From: Candidatus Methanomethylophilaceae archaeon
GTDB lineage: Archaea; Thermoplasmatota; Thermoplasmata; Methanomassiliicoccales; Methanomethylophilaceae
Direction of reading: 5' to 3'
Assembly (NCBI GenBank): GCA_944322255.1
Contig: CALUOK010000003.1
Span: 1-64,000, forward strand
Length of the DNA stretch: 64,000 nt
The position numbers and the translations under genes were made by a program. The stretch's first letter is position 1. Every line of letters begins with the position of its first letter. The notes beneath the pieces were generated by a model that had not been told where the DNA came from, made no database searches, and was given only the letters and a program-made list of their open reading frames with translations. Below, piece by piece: positions 32,099 through 40,842 of this stretch.

Positions 32099-33982
32099 TT
32101 AGAAACCGTCTTGAGAGAAGAACGCGGCGACCGCCGAAGGTATGTCGCCGCACAGCATGGCGTCCAGCTCCCTCATGGTCGCGGCCCTGCGGTCCAGGAT
32201 GACCGCGACTCCCCTGTCCGTCTCCGACCTTATCAGACGCCCGATGGACTGCCTCATCTTCCTGGAGGCGGGGATGATCGACACATGGAGCCTCCCGTCT
32301 CCGAACTTCGCATCGTAGTAGCGGGTCATGGCCCTCATCTTGGCGGTGGGCTTCGGATACGGTATGCCGATGAGCACGGCCAGCTCCAGGCTCTTGTCCG
32401 GGAAGTCCAGGCCCTCGCTGATCCTGCCTCCCGTGACGCAGAACAGGACGCTCCCCTCGGATGTGCGGAAGCCCTCGAAGACCTCCATCAGCTCCCCCTG
32501 GGGCATGTCGCGGCGCTCGTACCATATCTCCCTGCCCAGGTCCGAGGCGACCCCGTCCGACAGCATCCTGTCCATGAACTGGTACGACGGGAAGAACACG
32601 GCGGTGTTCACACGCACCGAGTTCACGGTGTCCCGCAGCAGCTCCCTGAGCCTCCTGTAGTTGGACTCGATGTTGCGGTCCTCGTACCTCATGGACACCT
32701 CGTCCGTGTACAGCGTCAGGAGGTTCTCCCGGGGGAAGAAGCCGTCGAGCCGGGTGGGCACCGCCCTCTCCAGGCCTATGTCCCTGATGTAGGCGTCGAT
32801 CGGCTCCAGGGTGCCGGACATGTGGACCGACGCGAAGCAGTCGTTCAGCGGGCCGACGGCCCCGGACGGGTCCATGCAGTACGACTGGAAGCACGGGTTG
32901 TCTCCGCCGATCACCAGCCTCACGTGGCAGTCCTCGGCGTCGGTTATCCACGCGCGCACGAACCTGCCCATGCTGCCTATGTACGAACGGGGGAGCTTGC
33001 GCCTCTGCTTCCTCCTCTCGGCTATGCCGTCGCCGATGTCCTCCAGCGCCTGGGCTATGCGCATGACGTTGACGCTGGTCGTCCCCAGGCGCCCCATCAG
33101 CTCCTCCTCCAGGAAGTACGGCGGCAGGATCCCGTCGTCCTCGATCAGGTACTCCTTCACCGCGTACCCCAGGATCTCCCTGAGCACCCCGACTATGTCC
33201 GTGACGGTCAGCCCGTCGTGGACCTCGTTGTCCCCGTTCTCCCGGGCCTCCTTCTCAGCCAGGTCCAGGGCGGCGCGGCTGTACTCGAACGTCTGCACCT
33301 CGCGCAGGTAGTCCGGGAGGTTGTGGGCCTCGTCCACCACGATGATGGTCCTGTGGATCGGGACCCCCATCCAGTCTATGAGCCTGGCCAGGATCTGGGG
33401 CATGAACACGAAGGGGTACGAGGCGGCGATGACGTCCGCATGGGGCAGGGCGTACTTCAGCATCTCGTAGGGGCACAGCTCCGCCTCCTCGCACATGCGG
33501 GCGAAGTCCTCCGGCTCCGGGTGCTCGGTCCTTATCCGCTCCACCCACTCGCCGATGTCGGCGTGCTCGATGTTGGCGTAGAACCTGCACCTGCACTCCC
33601 CGTTGTCCCTGCGCTTGTACTCCGAGCATAGCTTGGAGATCTCCTCCGAGGTGCCGGAGGCCAGGTCGGGGTCGTCCCTCATCATGGGGCAGGATGCGGC
33701 GGTGCGGCCCTGGAGCGCGACGCACAGCACGCCGTGGCCGATGGCCGCCGACTCACGTATGACCTGCTTCTGCTGGGACTTGGTGCGGGTCAGGTAGATG
33801 ACCTTCATGGTCCGCTCGAGGGCGGTGGGCAGCGTCGCGGACAGCGCGGAGACGGTCTTCCCTGTGCCTGTGCCCGCCTCAACGACGGGGTTCATCCCGT
33901 CGTCGACGGTTGAAGAAATGAAACGGACCAGCTCCCCCTGTCCAGGGCGGAACCTGTAGGGGAAGAGGTCCGTGGAATGCAT
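32099..33982 (-). CDS. xpd: XPD/Rad3-family DNA helicase
   Basis: The 627-residue superfamily 2 helicase shows Walker A EAGTGTGKT (35-43), DEAH box VVDEAHNLPDYLRE, and the iron-sulfur domain cysteines between them (SCPMM ... LCSEYK ... ECRCRFY). Motif VI is QSIGRLIRSETD near the C-terminus. It unwinds DNA 5'-3' and in archaea probably serves repair. The ATG at 33982 follows the stop of the upstream gene by 7 bp. Length is typical of archaeal XPD (550-650). Confidence 0.93.
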   Translation of the reverse strand: MHSTDLFPYRFRPGQGELVRFISSTVDDGMNPVVEAGTGTGKTVSALSATLPTALERTMKVIYLTRTKSQQKQVIRESAAIGHGVLCVALQGRTAASCPMMRDDPDLASGTSEEISKLCSEYKRRDNGECRCRFYANIEHADIGEWVERIRTEHPEPEDFARMCEEAELCPYEMLKYALPHADVIAASYPFVFMPQILARLIDWMGVPIHRTIIVVDEAHNLPDYLREVQTFEYSRAALDLAEKEARENGDNEVHDGLTVTDIVGVLREILGYAVKEYLIEDDGILPPYFLEEELMGRLGTTSVNVMRIAQALEDIGDGIAERRKQRRKLPRSYIGSMGRFVRAWITDAEDCHVRLVIGGDNPCFQSYCMDPSGAVGPLNDCFASVHMSGTLEPIDAYIRDIGLERAVPTRLDGFFPRENLLTLYTDEVSMRYEDRNIESNYRRLRELLRDTVNSVRVNTAVFFPSYQFMDRMLSDGVASDLGREIWYERRDMPQGELMEVFEGFRTSEGSVLFCVTGGRISEGLDFPDKSLELAVLIGIPYPKPTAKMRAMTRYYDAKFGDGRLHVSIIPASRKMRQSIGRLIRSETDRGVAVILDRRAATMRELDAMLCGDIPSAVAAFFSQDGF

Positions 33983-33989
33983 GTTTCGT

Positions 33990-34382
33990 TCACTCGGCGG
34001 AGCCGCCGCGCTGCCAGATGTCGTCCGGCAGGTCCGCGTAAACGGACTCCTCCTGCTGGGTCTCGCTGGTGTCGACGGAGGACCTGACCATCATGGTGGC
34101 GATCTTGTCCCTCCTGAAGAGCCAGTAGTGGATCCTCCACTCCCTGCCGTCGTAGAGGGTGGTCTCCTCCCTCTCGGTGGTCAGGATGCCGGCGTCCTCC
34201 AGCATGTAGAACGCGTCGCGGTCCTCGGGCTCCAGGATGTTGTCGATGATCCTGTCGGAGTACCCGAAGAAGTTCAGCACGTGGTGGGCGAGCATGTAGG
34301 CCTGCTCCTCCACCATCCCGTGGGACGAGTCGATGCTGTTCTTGATCGCGAGTGTCAGCTCGTCTACGGTCACTACGCCCAT
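33990..34382 (-). CDS. Predicted winged-helix-like protein, DUF6015 type
   Basis: The 130-residue protein is helical in its first 80 residues (HHVLNFFGYSDRIIDNIL ... MLEDAGILTTEREETTLYDGREWRIHYW), a pattern compatible with a winged helix followed by a beta wing. The C-terminal 35 residues are acidic and probably disordered. I associate it with the DUF6015 family of Thermoplasmatota from memory and cannot confirm it. The ATG at 34382 lies 2 bp after the SerA stop; it sits between SerA and XPD helicase in one likely transcript. Confidence 0.68.
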   Translation of the reverse strand: MGVVTVDELTLAIKNSIDSSHGMVEEQAYMLAHHVLNFFGYSDRIIDNILEPEDRDAFYMLEDAGILTTEREETTLYDGREWRIHYWLFRRDKIATMMVRSSVDTSETQQEESVYADLPDDIWQRGGSAE

Positions 34383-34384
34383 GC

Positions 34385-35965
34385 TCACTCCACCAGGTCG
34401 ATAAACTTGATGTCATCGGTCCCGACGTCCGCCGCGACCTTGGCCACGATGTCCTCGGGGATGCTCTGGTCGACGGTCAGGAACATGAGGGCGCGGTCGC
34501 CGCTCCTTCCCACGGACATCTGCGCGACGTTGATGCCGGCGGACCCGAGGGTGTTGCCCACGATGCCGATGACCCCGGGCTCGTCCCTGTAACTCAGGTA
34601 CATCATGTCCCCGCTCATGGGGATGTCGAAGGAGAATCCGTCCACACCCACCAGCCTGGGCTGTCCGCCGATGACGGTGCCCCTGATGGAGCGGGTCTTC
34701 CCCTGGGACGTGAACCTGATCTCGACGATGCTGGCGTAGTCCTTTGCGGTGTCGTTGTTGGTCTCGGCGATCTCGATTCCCTTGGCCTTGGCCACGGGGA
34801 GGGCGTTGATGATGTTGGCGGCGCCGATGATCTTCCTCAGGTACCCGATGACGGCGGAGATGGTGAGGAGCTTGGTCTGCTTGCCGGCCAGCCCTCCGCA
34901 GTAGATGAACTCGACCTTCTCCAGGGGGTGGTTGCCGACCATCTGCTGGATCAGGTTGCCCATCCTGTCGGCGAGGGGCATGAAGGGCTCGGTCTCGGCG
35001 TCGAGCTTTCCGCGAGGCGCGTTGATGGCGTTGGACACGATGCCGTCCTTCAGGTACATCACGGCGTGCTCGGCGATCTCCACGGCGACCCTCTCCTGGG
35101 CCTCGACGGTGGAGGCGCCCAGGTGGGGGGTGGTGACCAGGTTGTCCAGCTCCAGGAGCTTCTTCTCGTTCTCGTTCAGGGGCTCGTCGCACCAGACGTC
35201 GAAGGCGGCCCCGGCGATAATCTTCTCCTTGAGGGCGGTGTACAGGTCGTCCTCGTTGACGATGCCCCCGCGGGCCACGTTGGCCAGCCTGGCGTTGGGC
35301 TTCATCATCTTGAACTGGGGCAGGGAGATCATGTTCCTGGTCTCGGGCAGGAGCGGGGTGTGGATGGTCATGAAGTCGGCGGTCGTGATGACATCCTCCA
35401 GGGTGGTCAGCCTGACGCCGAGGCTGTCGGCGACCTCCTTCGGGAGGAAGGGGTCGTATCCGATCATGGTCATGTTGAAGGCCTTCATGCGCTTGGCGAC
35501 CTCGCCTCCCACACGGCCGACGCCGATGATTCCCAGGACCTTGCCGTTGAGCTCGACGCCGGTGTACTTGGACCTTTTCCACTCGCCCCTGTGCATGGAC
35601 TCGTGGGCGAAGGGGATGTTCCTGGCCATGGCGAGCAGCATCGCGCAGGAGTGCTCGGCGGCGGACAGGATGTTGGCGGACGGGGTGTTCATCACCAGGA
35701 TCCCCTTGTCGGTGGCCGCGGAGACGTCGATGTTGTCCACGCCGACCCCGGCGCGTCCGATGACCTTCAGGTTCTTCCCGGCCTCGATCACCTTGGGGGT
35801 GACCTTGGTGCCGGACCTGATGATGAGGCAGTCGTAGTCGCCGATGATGGCGCAGAGCTCGTCCTCGGAGAGCCCGGGTTTCACGTCGACCGGGAAACCG
35901 GAGTTCTTGAGGATCTCGATACCCTCGTCGGAGAGGGGGTCGGAAACCAGAATCTTGGATGTCAT
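34385..35965 (-). CDS. serA: D-3-phosphoglycerate dehydrogenase
   Basis: The 526-residue enzyme oxidises 3-phosphoglycerate in the first step of serine synthesis. It has the substrate domain, the NAD-binding motif GIIGVGRVGGEVAKR, catalytic Arg/Glu/His motifs (RGGIVNEDDL, PHLGASTVEAQ), an allosteric substrate-binding domain (about 320-450) and a C-terminal ACT domain (MMYLSYRDEPGVIGIVG) for feedback by serine. This long form is the type I enzyme. The ATG at 35965 lies 2 bp after the aminotransferase stop. Confidence 0.95.
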   Translation of the reverse strand: MTSKILVSDPLSDEGIEILKNSGFPVDVKPGLSEDELCAIIGDYDCLIIRSGTKVTPKVIEAGKNLKVIGRAGVGVDNIDVSAATDKGILVMNTPSANILSAAEHSCAMLLAMARNIPFAHESMHRGEWKRSKYTGVELNGKVLGIIGVGRVGGEVAKRMKAFNMTMIGYDPFLPKEVADSLGVRLTTLEDVITTADFMTIHTPLLPETRNMISLPQFKMMKPNARLANVARGGIVNEDDLYTALKEKIIAGAAFDVWCDEPLNENEKKLLELDNLVTTPHLGASTVEAQERVAVEIAEHAVMYLKDGIVSNAINAPRGKLDAETEPFMPLADRMGNLIQQMVGNHPLEKVEFIYCGGLAGKQTKLLTISAVIGYLRKIIGAANIINALPVAKAKGIEIAETNNDTAKDYASIVEIRFTSQGKTRSIRGTVIGGQPRLVGVDGFSFDIPMSGDMMYLSYRDEPGVIGIVGNTLGSAGINVAQMSVGRSGDRALMFLTVDQSIPEDIVAKVAADVGTDDIKFIDLVE

Positions 35966-35967
35966 TT

Positions 35968-37035
35968 TCACTCCTCCATGATGTCGTCCATGACGGACAG
36001 GAGCTCGGCCATCATCTCGGGGGTGGTGTCGCCCATGTGCCCGATCCTGAAGGTCTTCTCCTTGATGTCGCCGTAGCCGTTGGAGATCTCGTATCCCCTG
36101 GCCTTCAGCTTGGAATGGAAGTCGTCGAAGTCGAAGCCGGCACCGCGGTTGATGACGGCGAGGGAGTTCGACTGGTAGCCCGCCTCGGGGAACATGCCGT
36201 CCATCCTCTTCGCGGCCCAGTCCCTGACCATGTCGGCCATCTTCTGGTGCCTGGCGTAGCGGGCGGACATCCCCTCCCTCAGGGCCTTGTCGAGCTGGTA
36301 GTCGAGGCCGTACATGAGGGACACGGGCGGGGTGGTGAGGGCGTAGTTGCTGTCGCTCTGCTTCTTGATCTTCAGCAGGTCGGTGTAGAAGCCGCGGTTG
36401 GGGACGGTCTTGGCCTTCTCCAGGAGCCTCTCAGAGCAGAGCATGATGGCGAGTCCCGGCGGGAGGGCGAGGGCCTTCTGGGTTCCGAAGACGACCGCGT
36501 CCACGTCCATGTCCTTGACCTTGATGTCCATGGCGTACGCCGCGGTCACGGCGTCGACCATCATCAGCGCGTCGGGGTTCTGCTCCCTGACAGCCTTGGC
36601 GATGGCGACCGAGTCGCTGAAGACGCCGGTGGAGGACTCGTTGCTGACCCAGTGGACCATCTCGGTGTCCTTGCCGACCTTTCCCTCGATGTGCTCGGGT
36701 CTGATGGCCTTGCCCCACTCGACCTGGACCTTGTCCACGGTCTTGCCGTTGAGCTCGGCGATCTCGATGGACCTGTTGCCGAACGACCCGTTGGTGATGC
36801 CGAGAGACTTCTGGTTGATTCCGTTCCTGATCGCTCCCTCCAGGAACGCTGTGGCGGAACCGGCGACGAGGAACACCTCCATGTCGGTGTCCAGAGTCTT
36901 CTTGATCTTCTCGACGATGTTGCCGTGGAGCTCCTTGTACTCCTTGCACCTGTGCGTGATCATGGGCCTGTTCATCGAATCGAGAGTGTCGGGCGCGACG
37001 TAAACCGGGCCCACCGTGAAAAGAGTCCTGCTCAA
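35968..37035 (-). CDS. Class V aminotransferase (serine-pathway, AGT-like)
   Basis: The 355-residue PLP enzyme matches the alanine-glyoxylate/serine-pyruvate branch of class V: FTVGPVYVAP at the start, VAGSATAFLEGAI, VDAVTAAYAMDI and the PLP-lysine segment FGTQKALALPPG. Immediately upstream of serA, it probably supplies the aminotransferase step of serine synthesis, as proposed for methanogens lacking SerC; a phosphohydroxypyruvate substrate is inference. A TATA box on the minus strand (37084-37090) and a CG palindrome precede it. Confidence 0.88.
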   Translation of the reverse strand: MSRTLFTVGPVYVAPDTLDSMNRPMITHRCKEYKELHGNIVEKIKKTLDTDMEVFLVAGSATAFLEGAIRNGINQKSLGITNGSFGNRSIEIAELNGKTVDKVQVEWGKAIRPEHIEGKVGKDTEMVHWVSNESSTGVFSDSVAIAKAVREQNPDALMMVDAVTAAYAMDIKVKDMDVDAVVFGTQKALALPPGLAIMLCSERLLEKAKTVPNRGFYTDLLKIKKQSDSNYALTTPPVSLMYGLDYQLDKALREGMSARYARHQKMADMVRDWAAKRMDGMFPEAGYQSNSLAVINRGAGFDFDDFHSKLKARGYEISNGYGDIKEKTFRIGHMGDTTPEMMAELLSVMDDIMEE

Positions 37036-37086
37036 GATAATCCCTCTATGCCCTGAGGCTTGTGAGGGGTAATCCTACTCGTCCTA

Positions 37087-37127
37087 TATAGTCGTGCGCG
37101 CCTGCGTGTACTGGCGCGCGCCCTATA
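37087..37127. promoter_or_regulatory. Large CG palindrome flanked by TATA-like sequences
   Basis: GCGCGCC (37096-37102) and GGCGCGC (37113-37119) are perfect arms around 10 bp; outer arms TATAG (37087-37091) and CTATA (37123-37127) extend the symmetry. The left TATA element serves the aminotransferase-serA operon. This is the most extensive member of the CG-palindrome family in the window. Confidence 0.55.
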
Positions 37128-37192
37128 TTGAAGAACACCTGAAAGGGAAGATGTTGCGCGGACACATGCCGCGTCCGCGCATTGGATTGAAA

Positions 37193-38347
37193 TCAGAGCT
37201 GTGCCAGCGTCCTCTTTATCCTGTCCAGCCCCTCGCGGATCTGCTCCTCGGAGGCGGCGTAGGACACCCTGAAGTGCCCCTCTCCCGCGGGTCCGAAGGC
37301 GGTTCCGGGTGTGACGGCCACATGGCCCTCCCTGAGCAGGACCTCTGCGAGCTTCGCGGAGGGCATGTCCACGGAGTACTTGGGGAACAGGTAGAACGCG
37401 CCGTTGGGAACGTTGCACTCCATGCCGGGGATCTCGGAGATCAGGTCCAGAGCCAGGTCGCGGCGCTTCCTGAACTCCTTCACCATGGCGACCTTGGCGT
37501 CCTGGGGCCCGGTGATGGCCTCGACGGCGGCCTCCTGGGTGAAGGAGACGCAGCAGGATATGGAGTGGGACTGGAGCTTGTTGATGTTGGCGATGTCCTC
37601 CTTGGGGGCGACGGCCCATCCCAGCCTCCAGCCGGTCATGGCGTAGCTCTTGGAGAGTCCGGACACGATGATGGTGTTCTCGAACATGCCGGGGAAGGAG
37701 GCGATGGACGTGTGCCTCCCCTCGTACACGATGGCCTCGTAGATCTCGTCGGAGAACACCTTGATGTTGTGCTTCATGGCGATGTCCGCGATCTGCTTCA
37801 GGACGTCCGCGGGGAACACGGCCCCGGTGGGGTTGGACGGCGTGTTGAGGATGATCATCTTGGTCCTCGGAGTGATGGCCGCCTCGACGAGCGCGGGGTC
37901 CAGGACGAAATTGTCCTCGAACCTGGTGGGGACGTACACAGGCACTCCTCCGGCCAGGCGGACGCAGGCCTCGTAGGAGACCCAGGAGGGGTCGGCGAGG
38001 ATGACCTCGTCGCCGGGATCGATGTATGCCAGCATGGTCATGAAGATGGCCTGCTTGCACGGGGTGACCAGGACGTTGGAGGCGTCGCACGGGACGTTGT
38101 TGTTCTCGCGGGTCATGTCGGCGATGGCCTTCCTGAGCTCCGGGATGCCCATGGACGGTGTGTAGTGGGTGAATCCCCTGTGGAGGGAGTCGCAGCACGC
38201 GTCGATGATGTTCTCGGGCGTGGTGAAGTCGGGCTCCCCCATGGAGAACGAGACAATGTCGACTCCATCTGCTTTCATCTGGCTGACAAGGTTCGAAATC
38301 GCGATTGTACCTGATGCGGGGATCTCCTGAAGCCTCTTTGACACCAT
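37193..38347 (-). CDS. Class I aminotransferase (aspartate-type)
   Basis: The 384-residue PLP enzyme belongs to the aspartate aminotransferase I-gamma group: SFSMGEPDFTTPENI, HYTPSMGIPELR, NTPSNPTGAVF, the PLP-lysine segment SGLSKSYAMTGWRLGW and FRVSYAASEEQI with the carboxylate-binding Arg. It likely exchanges amino groups among aspartate, glutamate and related 2-oxo acids; specificity is not certain. TATA (minus strand of 38381-38390) and a CG palindrome (38397-38412) lie upstream. Confidence 0.92.
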   Translation of the reverse strand: MVSKRLQEIPASGTIAISNLVSQMKADGVDIVSFSMGEPDFTTPENIIDACCDSLHRGFTHYTPSMGIPELRKAIADMTRENNNVPCDASNVLVTPCKQAIFMTMLAYIDPGDEVILADPSWVSYEACVRLAGGVPVYVPTRFEDNFVLDPALVEAAITPRTKMIILNTPSNPTGAVFPADVLKQIADIAMKHNIKVFSDEIYEAIVYEGRHTSIASFPGMFENTIIVSGLSKSYAMTGWRLGWAVAPKEDIANINKLQSHSISCCVSFTQEAAVEAITGPQDAKVAMVKEFRKRRDLALDLISEIPGMECNVPNGAFYLFPKYSVDMPSAKLAEVLLREGHVAVTPGTAFGPAGEGHFRVSYAASEEQIREGLDRIKRTLAQL

Positions 38348-38396
38348 TCAATTCGCCTCTGTGACGGTACAAACGCATCCCAATAAAAGCGTTGTC

Positions 38397-38412
38397 GTGC
38401 GCGCGTGCGCAC
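38397..38412. promoter_or_regulatory. CG palindrome beside the aminotransferase TATA box
   Basis: GTGCGC-GCGT-GCGCAC is a perfect inverted repeat, 7 bp upstream of the minus-strand TATA element gcttttattg (38390-38381). It also lies about 30 bp before the TATA box of the plus-strand transporter gene, so it could affect both. Confidence 0.5.
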
Positions 38413-38469
38413 ACGGCTGGGACTATTCAGAGCCGAGAAGGACTTATAGTCAGCCCGGAATCAGGGCGC

Positions 38470-39387
38470 ATGGCGGACGGACCCAGGACACTCGGACATC
38501 TGGCTGCGCTCTTCTCGGCCATCGTCTGGGGAGTCACGTTCGTTTCGACGAAGGCCCTTCTGGAGGACTTCGAACCGGTCGAGATCCTGGTCATCCGCAT
38601 GACCATCGGGTTCCTCGTGCTGTGCGTCCTGTGCCCCCGGCTTCTGCACGTGACCGACAGAAGACAGGAGCTGTGGTTCGCCGGCGCCGGACTCTGCGGG
38701 ATTTGCCTGTACTACCTGATGGAGAACATCGCGCTGACCTACACCATGGCGTCCAACGTCGGGGTCATCGTCGCCGTTGCGCCGTTCTTCACCGCCATAC
38801 TGACCCGCCTGATCTACGGCGACGGCCTCGGCAGGGGCTTCCTGCTGGGATTCGTCATCGCCATGGCCGGGATCTGCATAATCATGTTCAACGGGCAGGA
38901 GCTCCACGTAGACCCCCTGGGAGACGCCCTGGCGTTCCTGGCCGCACTGGTGTGGGCGTTCTACTCCATGATCCTCAGGAAGATTGGGACCTTCGGGTAC
39001 GGGACCATCCAGACCACCCGCAGGACGTTCATGTACGGCATACTGTTCATGGTCCCCGCCGCTCTGGCACTCGGGTTCGACCCGGACTTAGGCGCGCTGG
39101 CGGAACCCGCGATGCTGGGCCACATGCTGTTCCTCGGAGTGGTCGCCTCGGCCATGTGCTTCGTCACGTGGGGCTTCGCCACCAGGAGGCTGGGAGCTGT
39201 CGAGACCAGCGCCTACATCTACCTCATCCCGGTGATGACCGTGCTGTCCGCGGCGGCGTTCCTCGGAGAGGAGATAACGGCGCTTGCGGTGGTCGGGACC
39301 GCCATGACCCTCGCGGGGCTGATCATCTCCGAGTTCGTCGGGCTGAGGAGGATCAGGGCCCTAGACAGCCGATCGGGACGATCCTGA
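38470..39387 (+). CDS. EamA/DMT-family transporter
   Basis: The 305-residue membrane protein has ten predicted TM helices in two five-helix EamA repeats; the first shows FSAIVWGVTFVSTKALL and the second LAALVWAFYSMILRKIG, with a typical YIYLIPVMTVLSAAAFLGE near the C-terminus. Family members export amino acids or metabolites; substrate unknown. The ATG at 38470 lies about 26 bp after a TATA-like acttatag (38438-38447), so the mRNA is probably leaderless. A frame to 38392 adds hydrophilic residues and is not preferred. Confidence 0.9.
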   Translation: MADGPRTLGHLAALFSAIVWGVTFVSTKALLEDFEPVEILVIRMTIGFLVLCVLCPRLLHVTDRRQELWFAGAGLCGICLYYLMENIALTYTMASNVGVIVAVAPFFTAILTRLIYGDGLGRGFLLGFVIAMAGICIIMFNGQELHVDPLGDALAFLAALVWAFYSMILRKIGTFGYGTIQTTRRTFMYGILFMVPAALALGFDPDLGALAEPAMLGHMLFLGVVASAMCFVTWGFATRRLGAVETSAYIYLIPVMTVLSAAAFLGEEITALAVVGTAMTLAGLIISEFVGLRRIRALDSRSGRS

Positions 39388-39404
39388 CACCGCTCTCAAT
39401 CAGA

Positions 39405-39473
39405 CAATTGTGAAATAACAATTTTATGAAATCCGCAGACAAAATTTTATGAAATCCGCAAATGACACAATTG
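39405..39473. repeat. Nested direct and inverted repeats between convergent genes
   Basis: An 18-bp direct repeat, aattttatgaaatccgca, occurs at 39420-39437 and 39443-39460 (period 23 bp). It is flanked by inverted repeats CAATTGTG (39405-39412) and CACAATTG (39466-39473). The 211-bp interval is far more AT-rich than its surroundings. It lies between two gene ends, where promoters are not expected. No gene is seen. Confidence 0.55.
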
Positions 39474-39598
39474 AGAATCATTAACTGTTTAACAATCAAA
39501 TAAAGTTCAATGAAAAGTAGTCGATTGGAAAAAAGAAAGCAAAGGGCCCGAGACCGCGCAGGCCTGCGGACCACATCGCTTGAAGATGTTGTCGGTCA

Positions 39599-40672
39599 TC
39601 AGGACATGATGTCCTTGAAGTGGCCCTGCTGGATCGAGTCCCTGATCTCCATGGCCATCCTGGCGCCGGTGCTGAGGCCGGGGTAGATCAGGTCGGCGTA
39701 CGGGGAACCGGAGATGAACGGGTTCGTACCGGCGACGATCCTGGTGGAGATCTCGAAGACCTTGAACTGCAGCTTGTCGTTGACGACGGTCTCCAGGCAG
39801 AACGGGCCCCACATGCCGCCGAACAGCTCGTAGGACTTGTTGACGATCTTCTCCGCCATCTCGAAGGCCTTCGGAAGGAGGGACTCCCTCAGGACGACCG
39901 GGGTGTTGCCCGTGACCACGAACGAGGGGTAGAGGCCGTGCCTCTTGGACTCCTCGATGGAGCCCAGTTTGTACATCTCGTCGATGTTGGACTCGTCGCG
40001 CCTGTCCATGGACAGCAGCTCCAGGGAACCGCCCTGCTCGCACCTGTACCCGTCGGTCTTGTACGGGTCGTAGAAGAAGTGCATGTAGTACCTGGTACCG
40101 AGGCAGTACTCCTGGATGGTGTACGGCTGGGTGGGGTCGATTGACATCTTGAAGTCGGGGTAGTCCATGGCGATGAAGTACCCCCTTCCGCCCTTGGCGC
40201 CGTGGTACTTGACCATGACGGGCTCGTCGATCTCCCTGGCGTCGGTGATCAGGCGGGGCATGGGCACGCCGGCGGACGTGATCCACTGCCTCTGCATGTC
40301 CCTGTCGGACTCCCAGTTCAGGACGGCGCGGTTGCCGTAGGAGGGGACCTCCATGTCCGAGAACCTGCGGGACCCCATGTACTCCACGAAGGAGCCGTGG
40401 GGGATGATGACGACGTTCCTGTCCAGGAGCTCTCCGGTGCGGTCGTCGAAGTCGTCGAAGTCCTGGTACCTGATGATCTCGTCCGGCTTGGCCAGCGGGA
40501 ACGCGTCGTAGTACTTGGTGCTGTGAGTGATGGTGAGCCCAAGGGTCTTGAAGCCCATCTTCCTCGCGCCGTGGAAGATCTGAAGGGACGAGTGGGAGCA
40601 CAGCGTGGCGATGGTGATGTCGCTGGTGTCGTACCCGTCCAGAATCTCTTCGATTTTGCTCTTGGGAACCAT
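39599..40672 (-). CDS. purP: Formate-dependent AICAR ligase (PurP)
   Basis: The 357-residue ATP-grasp enzyme formylates AICAR to FAICAR with formate and ATP, replacing the folate-dependent step. It has the N-terminal segment ATLCSHSSLQIFHGARKMGF, the ATP-grasp core VMVKYHGAKGGRGYF, and the family C-terminal FEISTRIVAGTNPF. Length fits the archaeal family (~360). A TATA box (minus strand of 40692-40700) lies about 24-28 bp upstream of the ATG. It is divergent from the RPA gene. PurH at 27953 would overlap in function. Confidence 0.94.
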   Translation of the reverse strand: MVPKSKIEEILDGYDTSDITIATLCSHSSLQIFHGARKMGFKTLGLTITHSTKYYDAFPLAKPDEIIRYQDFDDFDDRTGELLDRNVVIIPHGSFVEYMGSRRFSDMEVPSYGNRAVLNWESDRDMQRQWITSAGVPMPRLITDAREIDEPVMVKYHGAKGGRGYFIAMDYPDFKMSIDPTQPYTIQEYCLGTRYYMHFFYDPYKTDGYRCEQGGSLELLSMDRRDESNIDEMYKLGSIEESKRHGLYPSFVVTGNTPVVLRESLLPKAFEMAEKIVNKSYELFGGMWGPFCLETVVNDKLQFKVFEISTRIVAGTNPFISGSPYADLIYPGLSTGARMAMEIRDSIQQGHFKDIMS

Positions 40673-40738
40673 ATCCAGGGATTGCTTTTCCCCATTTAAC
40701 TATATTGGCACAGAGGACGTCCTGAGCCGGAGTACCCA

Positions 40739-40772
40739 GAGGGGGTTTTCGGTCATCCGAGGGGGTTTTCGG
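40739..40772. promoter_or_regulatory. Tandem 14-bp repeats between purP and rpa
   Basis: gagggggttttcgg occurs at 40739-40752 and 40759-40772, exactly 20 bp apart, i.e. on nearly the same DNA face. The pair ends 17 bp before the RPA TATA box (gttaaatag, 40789-40797). A palindrome AGGACGTCCT (40714-40723) lies next to it, towards purP. These look like operator sites. Confidence 0.5.
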
Positions 40773-40842
40773 CGACCCCCCAGTCCCGGTTAAATAGGTG
40801 CTAGGCCATGGGACGTCATCCCCTTCCGGGGAGGTCGATACA

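Noticed and set aside
34385-37035. Reading the class V aminotransferase as a glyoxylate-detoxifying enzyme
   Set aside because: Its tight linkage to serA makes a serine-pathway role more likely, though the sequence alone does not decide.
39353-39574. 73-codon minus-strand frame across the repeat island
   Set aside because: The frame is made largely of the AT repeats, has no ribosome site and overlaps the end of the transporter gene.
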